From contig MU603972.1 of the NCBI GenBank assembly GCA_025201845.1, positions 1-52,181 on the forward strand: a stretch of DNA of 52,181 nucleotides. The letters run 5' to 3'. Positions 9,484 through 17,238 of this stretch are shown here, one piece after another (the stretch's first letter is position 1; each line of letters opens with the position of its first letter). The notes under the pieces are model-generated. The model was given only the letters and a program-made list of their open reading frames with translations. It had not been told where the DNA came from and ran no database searches. The position numbers were made by a program, and so were the translations under genes. This DNA is from Martensiomyces pterosporus. Lineage: Eukaryota; Kickxellomycota; Kickxellomycetes; Kickxellales; Kickxellaceae.

Positions 9484-11476
9484 ATGGCTTTACGGGACGC
9501 AATGTACTCTGAGGATATCGCTCGGACCAGGAATCCCTCTGTTCTTGACGACAGGGTCTTCAAGCTGCCGCCCGAGGTGGACAAGTCTGGCAATGTCGAG
9601 TACAAGGTAAGCATTCTGCTGCTCCGTCCAGGATATGCTGTCCGGCAACACAACAGAGCCGTGAGTGCCTCACTTCGCCAGCCCCTCCTCTCGCTGTACA
9701 ACTGCATCCTTTAATCCTACTAGACAAAGCTCAACACGATGTCCAGCACACGGACAGCCCATCTCGCTACCCAGCTGCAGTGGAGGCAAGTATCAACGCA
9801 GAAAAGACAGTAAACCTAGCTCGGCCCAATCGCCTGGATTGGCCTGTCTCATCGCCCACACAGCACCATACCCCTCTCTAATATTTCTACTTTCTTGCCG
9901 CAGGCGTAGGCTGGCTGAAGGCAATGGCCATGCCATCTATGTGGTTGGTGTCCATGACAATGGCGATGTGGTGGGGATTACTCGCGAGGAATTCGACCTC
10001 ACAATAGCCATCCTCGAGAAGATGGCACGGCAGCTGGACAACGTGCGCATCACGTCAGTAGACAAGCGGGCTCTTGCCGACATGGCCGACAGGCTTGTAG
10101 CCGAAGTGCACATCACGCGGCGAAACAGCGTGCAGCGCACTGAAATTCGCACAGCGGTTCTGGGTGACCATGGATGTGGGAAATCAACCGTGCTTGGGTG
10201 CCTCACTTACGGCGAGAGCGACAATGGCCGTGGAAAGGCACGGCTCAACCTACTGCGGCACCGACACGAGGTCGAGTCTGGACGCACCAGCTCAATAACG
10301 TTCGGGACGATCGGCTTTGACGCCGACAGGCAGCTCCTGAACTACACAAACAACCACAGCGCCGAGCTGATCTTCCAGCGATCGCGCCATGTAGTGACGT
10401 TCATCGACACGTGCGGACACTCGAAGCACCTGAAAACCACGGCAAGCGCAGTGGCCGGGTATTCGCCTCAGGTGTTCTGTGTTGTGGTGGCAGCCGACGC
10501 AGAGGAGATCACCGCTACCACCCGCGCGTACCTAGCAATAGCTGCGGTGCTCAAAGCGCCGCTGATGGTGGTTGTGACCAAGATGGACATCGCTGTCAAG
10601 TCCCATTTTGCGGTGCTAATGAATGGCCTTTTGTGTGCACTGGATGCTGCGGTCCCTGGGCGCAGCAGGTGCTTGGTGACTGATTCCAGCGGCTGTGAGT
10701 CATTGTCGTGCGATATGATGAGTCTAAAGGTCGTGCCAATCTTCACCACATCGGCTGTCCGAACAGTCGGCTTTAACGAGCTGACCGCAGTGCTCTCACA
10801 TGCCAGAGTACCCAGCTCTGACGCCGACCAGCCGGACAGGCAGCCGACAGGAGCCAGGGGCTTGTTCGAGTTCCACATTGAGCATCTGTTCTCCATTGAC
10901 GCAGTTGGCACTGTTGTCACCGGCTGGGTCAAGTCTGGGTCAGCACAGGTTGGATCCGCGTCCGGCAAGCAGCAGCTGCTTGTCGGGCCCGACGACTCCG
11001 GAAGTTTCACTGAAATCAAGGTGACCTCCATCCATGCTCTTCGCATCCCTACTGAGACGGCAGAGGCTAGATCCAGCGCTGCACTGGCCATCCAGCCTGC
11101 CAAGCCCATGAGGATACGCAAAGGGATGCTGGTTCTGGATGCTGAGCTGGCCACTGGTGGCGGGCGGCGCATATCGAACGAATTCACCGCCCGCGGTGCG
11201 GTCCTCAACGCAGGGCTGAATGGCTCATCGACTGTAATTGTGCATGTCAGGTCCACATACCACCAGGCACGTGTTATTGAGCTGACCGAGAAGCCTTCAA
11301 CAGCTGTGCTAGATGCAACGCTGGGGCCTGGCAACAGCCCAGCCGGATGCGCGTTTGCGACTGTCAGACTGCGGTTTAGCGACGATGTCCACGACTACAT
11401 GTATGCCGGGATACCGATTGTCGTCCGCGATGGGCCCAACCTGGCCTTTGTTGGCCACATTTCGGATGTTTTGTAA
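9484..11476 (+). CDS. GTPBP1/GTPBP2-family translational GTPase
   Basis: Elongation-factor-like GTPase of the GTPBP1 family, linked in animals to ribosome rescue and mRNA decay. Proposed exons are 9484-9606, 9724-9785 and 9910-11476, giving 583 aa. Motifs are G1 GDHGCGKST (147-155), the family hallmark RHRHEVESGRTSSI containing G2, G3 DTCGH (228-232) and G4 VTKMD (284-288). A beta-barrel domain (VGTVVTGWVKSG) and C-terminal barrel follow. Intron 1 is GT-AG. Intron 2 has a GC donor (GGAG|GCAAGT) and acceptor GCGTAG; joined, it reads QLQW-R-LAEGNGHAIY, matching the family's WRLxEG(x)G(x)AIY. An upstream CAG at 9901-9903 is also in frame and would add two Arg. G1 has DHGCGKS where most members have VDAGKS. 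Confidence 0.9.
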
Positions 11477-11643
11477 ACGCATATGCCTGCTTGTATTCTA
11501 TCAAGGGTTCTGTTGGTTATTACTTTCGTGTAGAACGCCAGGAGCATACTATCTTTTCTATTCCGCTTTCGTGGTTCTCATATCAGCCTTGTTTCAGCAA
11601 TTAATGGAAAAACACGTTGGCGAGTCTACGTTTTTCATTTACT

Positions 11644-12840
11644 TTAGTTGTTGGGCGGGGGCTGGAGGTGGTTCTGAGGCGAGGCAGAATTGCTACTAGC
11701 AGCACCAGCAGCTGACTCGTGAGATACTACCTTCTGCCTTGACTGGAGCTGAGCCAGCACCGATCTAGTCAGCGACGAGTTCACGCCACGACCACAGGTG
11801 TGGAAGAGAGGTTTCCCTCTCCGATCCAGAGGCGCCTTCAGCGGAGTGGTGCTGACCTTTCTACGCTTTGGCGTTGGCTGGTGCTTGGCCTCGCCATCTG
11901 CAGAAGCATTTGGCTGTGGCGAGCTGCCCACAGCTCGGGAAGATGCGCTTGGGGCTGGTACAGAGGTGGGCGCAGCCGCAACAGTAGAAGGAACGGCCGA
12001 GACAGCCGCTGCTGGAGGAGGCGGCAACAGGCGGTACACAGTTACTGGTGGCGGCTGCGTATATCTCCTTCCGGGCTGGTTGAAATTGGTTGCCGACCAC
12101 ACAGGGAAGTCCCTCTCGAGCAGCATGATCTTGTCCTCGAGCGCCGCCACCCGGCGATATATGTCCGCCGACTCTGGGACAAACTTGACATGCAGGTGGT
12201 CGCGGATATTCTCCACGCGCTCGTCCAACCCCGAAAGCGGCAAGGAGGGGGGTGGCTTGACATCGTCGCCGGCGCTTCTCTCTGCCGCAGTCGAGCGCTC
12301 CAAGGCGCTGTCCTGGTTGTGCACCACGTCGAGCTGGATATACACGCCCTGGGTTTTCTCCTTCGCATCAACGCGCGCGCATGTGGTGTCGCCTTTTGCG
12401 GCTGGCCTGAGGAACTCGTCCCGGTTGTTGCTGTTGATCTCCTTCCACTGTGCAGCAACAAAGTCGTCCATCGCCTTAGCCATCTCATCCTTTGCTGAGG
12501 TGTTCTGCACAACCTCGCGCGCCAGTCGCCTGCGCTTCTCCTCCTTCTCAAGCCTTGAATCAGCATCTGCTATTTCTGGCGGTGACTTTTCTGGATCTTG
12601 CTGGGCGCCGTTTGCTTGATCCGCTGCCTTGTCCGGCTGATCTTCACTGCTGCTCCTCTTGCTTTTGTCGAGGTACGCCCCGATGTCCTTTGCAAGACAG
12701 CACAGATGTTCGTTGAGCGTGCTGCTGGGAGTTGATGGGAACACCACGGCCTCGAGCTGGAGCGTGTGCAGACATTGTCGGAGCTCTGCCTTTTGAAAAA
12801 AGGCCATCAACGGCTCAGCCCACTCTGTGCTTGTCCCCAT
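11644..12840 (-). CDS. MBIP-like protein (possible ATAC/HAT complex subunit)
   Basis: 398-aa protein resembling MAP3K12-binding inhibitory protein 1, a subunit of the metazoan ATAC histone acetyltransferase complex. The supporting core is LDERVENIRDHLHVKF followed by SADIYRRVAALEDKIMLLER and FPVW (about residues 200-250), a short helical and leucine-zipper-like signature of MBIP. Before it is a charged helical stretch (EKEEKRRRLAREVVQ); after it come Ala/Pro-rich disorder and a basic NLS-like PKRRKVS. An N-terminal part (EPLMAFFQKAELRQCLHTLQ) is probably helical. The ATG at 12840 is chosen because the longer frame opens with a GTG codon. Function in a fungus is inferred; the family call rests on one short region. 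Confidence 0.6.
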   Translation of the reverse strand: MGTSTEWAEPLMAFFQKAELRQCLHTLQLEAVVFPSTPSSTLNEHLCCLAKDIGAYLDKSKRSSSEDQPDKAADQANGAQQDPEKSPPEIADADSRLEKEEKRRRLAREVVQNTSAKDEMAKAMDDFVAAQWKEINSNNRDEFLRPAAKGDTTCARVDAKEKTQGVYIQLDVVHNQDSALERSTAAERSAGDDVKPPPSLPLSGLDERVENIRDHLHVKFVPESADIYRRVAALEDKIMLLERDFPVWSATNFNQPGRRYTQPPPVTVYRLLPPPPAAAVSAVPSTVAAAPTSVPAPSASSRAVGSSPQPNASADGEAKHQPTPKRRKVSTTPLKAPLDRRGKPLFHTCGRGVNSSLTRSVLAQLQSRQKVVSHESAAGAASSNSASPQNHLQPPPNN

Positions 12841-13135
12841 GTCGGTTACAGATGCTGCTTGATTGTGTTGGCACACGTGTGGAAAGCGTGGAGAAGCGGG
12901 AGGTTGCGAATAAGGCGGCAAATAAACCGATGAAAAAAGAGAAAATCTCGACACAATATCGCGGCTGTTTCATGCCCACTCGATTCCACAAGGACACGTT
13001 TTGGGGTGGCATCACATGAGCAGCTCAAGAGTCATAGTGTGAGCGAAGAGATGACGATATTGTATACCAGTAGTAGTACAGCAGGAGCGGCATCCAGCGT
13101 GCATATCCTCCTAGGGCGTGCCTGCCCAATTGCGC

Positions 13136-15703
13136 CTAGCCCTGGCTCTGGCTCTGGGCCTGCTGCTTCGCAGCCTGCTTTCGCTTCCTCCGCTCAGCCT
13201 TCGACTCGTACTCGTGCCAATCACCGGACACAGGGAACGAGGTAGGGGGCACCGGCGGCGGGGACTCGAACTCAAAGTAGCTGTGGTTCAGACACTGCGT
13301 CGCCGTTGGGCGGGTCTTTGGATCCAGCGATAGCATCCAGCTGACCAGGTCAACCGCGCATATGGACATCCTAGTGCTCAGCGTGGGCTTCAGGCGGTTC
13401 TCGTAGCGAGTCGTTGGCGTCATATAGCAGGCCCAAGGGAGCTTCTTCAGCGACTCCCAGACGCTCTGCTCAGGCGTTCCCAGAAGCTTGAAAATCTGCT
13501 CGAGCTGGTCGATATCGTTCTGTCCCTGGAACACAGGCTTTTTCATAAACAGCTCCAGCATCACACACCCCAGCGACCATATGTCGACCTCTGGTCCATA
13601 CAGCGTAGTGCCTAGCAGCAGCTCCGGCGGGCGGTACCACAGGGTGATGACGCGGTTAGTGAACTCGTGCATCCGCGTGTGGTGGAACGACCTGGCAAGC
13701 CCAAAGTCCACATACTTGACCTGCCCATGCTGGTTGACCAGCAGGTTCGAGCCCTTTATGTCCCTGTGAAGAATCCCCTTGGAGTGCATGTACTCCAAGC
13801 CCTGCAAGAGCTGCAGCATGAGCGACTTTTTGTGTCCCGGCTCGGGCTGCCACTGCGGGTGGTTGATTAGGCCCGAGAGATCAAAGTCCATGTACTCCAT
13901 GACCACATACACGGCGTTGCCCGATTCGGCAACCACGTCGAGGACCTGCGTGATATTCGGGTGCCGCAGCTGCTTCAGCAGGCGGATCTCGCGCATCGCT
14001 GTGATCGGGAATCCCTCGCGGTCCATGTCCATGCGCATTCGCTTGAGAGCAACCACCTGGCCAGTCTCCTTGTTCCGCGCCTTGTACACTTTGCCATATG
14101 TGCCTTCGCCGACCATGCTGATTCTTGTGTAAAGCTTCACGCCTTCGGTTGGGCTGCGCTGTTTGGGCGTCGCCGGCGTCATCGGCGTGCCAATCCCGCC
14201 GCTTGTGTTGTCAACTCCGCCGCCACAGCGAGCCTGCTTTGACGACGAAGCACCCACGCTGTCACGCTGCTGCGTCTGCGTCCGCCAGCTAGACTGCAGT
14301 GCTTTGCTACCATTGGCTATTTTGTCTCCCGGGACAGGGTTGTGTTGCGTTGAACCCGAGCCAGATCTAGCAACTCTCGACGAGCCCTCCTGCCGGGTTT
14401 GCTCTTGCTCATGTGCGGGAGGCAGAGGAGGCGGAGGCGGAGGCGATGCCGGGTTGGAAGGGTACGGCGGCGGCGGAGGTGGAGGGGGAGGTGGCGGTGG
14501 CGGTGACATTGGCGGCGGAGGTGGAGGCGGGAGTGGAGAAGGGCTAGCAGGCCGCCTTAGCGGCGACATGTCTGGCCCTAAGGGCGAGTACGGAGCTCTA
14601 CCACCAGGCGACCTTGGCCTGCGGCTGGCACCGCCGACAGCATCGCGCACATCTTCGGGCCTGTAGCCTCTCAGCGACTCGTCACGCGTATCGCCAAACC
14701 CACCATGCCTGCCTCTTCCGTCAATTACTGGCCGCGACTGCGATCTGTGGTGTGATCTGGACCTTGCATCTCTGGGCTGTCTGGCATCACCATACCGATC
14801 ACACTCGTATCTGGGCCTTTCCTTGGGTGCATACGGCGCCCTTGGCGAGTGTCGCTCGTCGCGTGCATACCTGTCGCGTCGATAGTCGTCAGGAGGCCCA
14901 TCATAGGCACGCTTGTACGAGCGCTGCCTGTCCGAGGCCGATCTGGATCGCGAGCGTTTCCTGTATGCTGGCGGGTAGTTGCGCGACGCCCGGTGTCTGT
15001 GGTAGTAATCGCCATATCTGTCGCCATGTCTGTCGCCATATCTGCTGGTTCCATGTCTATTGTCTGCGCGATCGGCGTACCTCGACGACACCTGTCTATC
15101 CACAGCCGCTTCTCTTGCATCTCTGCTCCCCTCAGCATGCGTGCCATCCCTACCTTCATGCTCGCCACTAACCTCACCAGCCTGCGTCTGATTTGAGGGT
15201 GCCCTTTCAGTGGGCAGCGGAGCATCCGCAGAGCCCCCGGAATTCGCTGGCTCCGCACGCCGCGCAGCAGGCGAATGCTCTCTCCTCACCACAGGGCTAT
15301 CTCTTCTGACGGGGCTATCTCTTCTGACGGGGCTATCTCTTCTGGGGTACTCCGGATCCCGCCGCGAATGATGGTGGTATCTGGGCCTGTGCGAGCCATA
15401 CGCCCGCTGCGAGCGATCCGCGCGTACATCGTAGTCATAGTCCCTGCGGCTCCTCCGGTACCTCCAGTCAGGCTCGTCGCGTCTACTGCGCCGGTCATAG
15501 CTCCCATAGCCTGGCGTATCCCAATGGGCACCCAAACGACTGCTAGCAGCGCCGTGCTCTCTGTAGTCATGGCCAGGCGGTCTAGGGCTCTTGGCTGCCG
15601 TCTCTTGCTCGCTGCTTGGCCGCGACATCCGGTCGTTCCCTTCGGTGTATCTGCCCGGCACGCCAGGGCCCTGCTGCTGCTCGGCGTTCTTACCCGAAGA
15701 CAT
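13136..15703 (-). CDS. CTK1: Ctk1/CDK12-type RNA polymerase II CTD kinase
   Basis: Cyclin-dependent kinase of the Ctk1/Lsk1/CDK12 group, which phosphorylates Ser2 of the Pol II CTD during elongation. 855 aa from ATG 15703. The first about 370 residues are Arg/Ser/Asp/Tyr-rich, like the RS domain of CDK12, with a tandem RRDSPV repeat. A Pro-rich segment (PPPPPPPMSPPPPPPPP region) follows. The kinase domain starts near 530: VGEGTYGKVY, ATP-binding K554, cyclin-binding helix PITAMRE (PITAIRE variant), HRDIKGSN with D648, DFGLARSF and T-loop VITLWYRPPELLLG. A short basic tail (KAERRKRKQAAK) closes it. The frame continues upstream to 15919 but the extra sequence resembles leader, so MSSGKN is preferred. 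Its cyclin and third subunit are not in the window. Confidence 0.93.
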   Translation of the reverse strand: MSSGKNAEQQQGPGVPGRYTEGNDRMSRPSSEQETAAKSPRPPGHDYREHGAASSRLGAHWDTPGYGSYDRRSRRDEPDWRYRRSRRDYDYDVRADRSQRAYGSHRPRYHHHSRRDPEYPRRDSPVRRDSPVRRDSPVVRREHSPAARRAEPANSGGSADAPLPTERAPSNQTQAGEVSGEHEGRDGTHAEGSRDAREAAVDRQVSSRYADRADNRHGTSRYGDRHGDRYGDYYHRHRASRNYPPAYRKRSRSRSASDRQRSYKRAYDGPPDDYRRDRYARDERHSPRAPYAPKERPRYECDRYGDARQPRDARSRSHHRSQSRPVIDGRGRHGGFGDTRDESLRGYRPEDVRDAVGGASRRPRSPGGRAPYSPLGPDMSPLRRPASPSPLPPPPPPPMSPPPPPPPPPPPPPYPSNPASPPPPPPLPPAHEQEQTRQEGSSRVARSGSGSTQHNPVPGDKIANGSKALQSSWRTQTQQRDSVGASSSKQARCGGGVDNTSGGIGTPMTPATPKQRSPTEGVKLYTRISMVGEGTYGKVYKARNKETGQVVALKRMRMDMDREGFPITAMREIRLLKQLRHPNITQVLDVVAESGNAVYVVMEYMDFDLSGLINHPQWQPEPGHKKSLMLQLLQGLEYMHSKGILHRDIKGSNLLVNQHGQVKYVDFGLARSFHHTRMHEFTNRVITLWYRPPELLLGTTLYGPEVDIWSLGCVMLELFMKKPVFQGQNDIDQLEQIFKLLGTPEQSVWESLKKLPWACYMTPTTRYENRLKPTLSTRMSICAVDLVSWMLSLDPKTRPTATQCLNHSYFEFESPPPVPPTSFPVSGDWHEYESKAERRKRKQAAKQQAQSQSQG
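15294..15347 (-). repeat. 18-bp tandem repeat in CTK1, three copies
   Basis: Three near-identical 18-nt units (plus-strand unit GGGGCTATCTCTTCTGAC) encode the hexapeptide RRDSPV three times in the RS-like N-terminus. Each unit gives a proline-directed Ser after Arg-rich sequence, so copy number would change the number of phosphorylation sites. Confidence 0.85.
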
Positions 15704-16295
15704 TGTCCCTTTTGGTGTGTGAAAGTACCAGCGAGTGCAGGAGAATGTCTGTGTGTGCAAAAGTGCAAATATACAAGACAAGAATAAAGCGTAGTCGGCA
15801 AGAATAGGAGAGCCAGCTAGCAGACAGCGTGATCGGATAGCAACCAGGGTGCCAGCGCCGACTTTTGGGAGGAACTGTGGAGCAAGGTGCGAGTCAGAAA
15901 TAAACAAGCGACAGTGCAAATGCGAAACTAAGAGAAGAGGAGCTGCTGGCTCCTAATGTCTGGCACGACAGGAGCCGGGGTGTACAGAAATGAGGCAGAA
16001 AGGAAACAAAGTGCCGAGTGGAGGGCGTGTGGGCTGTATCCTTTTTGTAGCCGCACAAATCCACCAGCCTTGCAGACAAAATGAGGAGAGGCGAAAATGA
16101 GGGTGATGTGCGGTGAACAGCAAAATGGAGACAGGGGCGGAAGGAAGAAACGTATTTATGTTTATTTCTTTTCCCAGCAAAAAGAAGACAAGCACGAAAA
16201 TTTTAGGCGACGCAGGACAGCAGCGGGCAGCCCAGCTGCAATCAAGCAGACAAGCCCAAAGGAGGGAAATCAGCAATTGGCCTAAAGCCACTTGA
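15704..16295. other. Intergenic, CTK1 promoter / isomerase 3' end
   Basis: About 590 bp. It contains the CTK1 upstream region and the 3' UTR of the isomerase gene. GAAAATTTTAGG near 16197 resembles the RRPE-type AAAATTTT element. A GTGATGT (about 16107) was checked as a snoRNA C box but has no D box at suitable distance. No gene is supported. Confidence 0.4.
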
Positions 16296-16937
16296 TTACT
16301 GGCGCAGCTCGGCCGGGCAGTCTGGCTGCTGAGCCCAGTGAGCCCTGTGGAAGGCGTCCAGCTTGCTGGCCCGTTCCTCGATCCCTCTAATGAGCGGGAG
16401 CTTGTCAAAGTCGACTCCATACCGGTGGGCATTAAACAGCTGCGGGATAAGGCAGCAGTCCGCCAGAGTGACCTGGTCGCCCACGCAGAACTCGCCGGCT
16501 GTCTTCTCCAGCAGCCTTTCAACGACCGCGAGGCCCTTGGTGATGATTCTGCAAGCGTAGCCGGCGCGCTCCTCCTGAGGCAGCGTCTTCAGAACGCCGA
16601 GGTTCTGCAGCGGCTGTGTGTCGCTGCAAATGGCGCCCACGATTGCTCTCACTTGAGCGCGCTGCACTGGGTCCTTGGGAAGCAGAGGGCGCTCAGTGCG
16701 TGTCTCCTCCAGGTACTCGAGGATGGCCACCGACTGGCAGAACTCGTGTCCGTCGATGATCAAGTAGGGCACCATGCCGCTGGGGTTCACCTTGACGTAC
16801 TCCTCGGAGAGCTGCTCGCCCTTGAGCAGGTTGACTGGGCGTGCCTCGTAGTCGATGCCCTTGTGGTTGAGAGCGATCCTGACGCGAGCTGCCGACGAGG
16901 ACCGGAAGTAGGTGTAGAGAACAGGCTTGTCAGACAT
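16296..16937 (-). CDS. Maleylacetoacetate isomerase (zeta-class GST)
   Basis: Isomerises maleylacetoacetate to fumarylacetoacetate, the penultimate step of tyrosine/phenylalanine catabolism, using glutathione. The 213-aa length is typical. The N-terminal thioredoxin-like domain has LYTYFRSSSAARVRIAL, NPSGMVPYL and QSVAILEYLEE (GSH-binding Ser in QS). The C-terminal helical domain includes DTQPLQNLGVL and the zeta-class FCVGDQVTLADCCLIPQLFNA. The class signature is usually SSCxxRVR; here Ser replaces Cys, a substitution I believe is seen in other fungal members. ATG 16937 (MSDKPVLY) is chosen because the extended frame opens with TTG and the domain begins at once. No other catabolic genes are adjacent. 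Confidence 0.93.
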   Translation of the reverse strand: MSDKPVLYTYFRSSSAARVRIALNHKGIDYEARPVNLLKGEQLSEEYVKVNPSGMVPYLIIDGHEFCQSVAILEYLEETRTERPLLPKDPVQRAQVRAIVGAICSDTQPLQNLGVLKTLPQEERAGYACRIITKGLAVVERLLEKTAGEFCVGDQVTLADCCLIPQLFNAHRYGVDFDKLPLIRGIEERASKLDAFHRAHWAQQPDCPAELRQ

Positions 16938-17238
16938 GGGTACTGCTAGTGCGAGGCTGGGCTTCTTGGCTGTTGGCAACAAAAGGGCTGCTTTGGATTC
17001 TTAGATAAAGTAGCGAAAAAGAGAGATACCTGGGCGTATGTAAAGAGGCGAAGAATGAGAAAGGGGGTGTGCGTGTGGAGGAGCAGCCAAGCTTGTGAAT
17101 TGTGATGCAGAATGAGCAGCTGGGCTGCAGCGGTAAAGGTGTGGTGTCGCCCCCTGAGCGGTGATCACAGCCGGAGAGCACAGAGCACGGGCTGGGCGAG
17201 CGTGGGAACGTTGCTCAGTGGATTTTTTGAATGCCAGA
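16938..17238. other. Intergenic, isomerase promoter region
   Basis: A 301-bp gap between two minus-strand genes. It is purine-rich on the plus strand (pyrimidine-rich on the coding strand) around 17010-17090, the leader type seen before many genes here. Nothing else was seen. Confidence 0.4.

Noticed and set aside
15704..15919. N-terminal extension of the CDK12-like kinase
   Set aside because: The frame stays open, but the extra 72 residues are hydrophobic/leader-like and not RS-type. The ATG at 15703 starts the typical region.
16100..16330. Plus-strand GTGATGT as a snoRNA C box
   Set aside because: No CTGA occurs within about 200 nt downstream.
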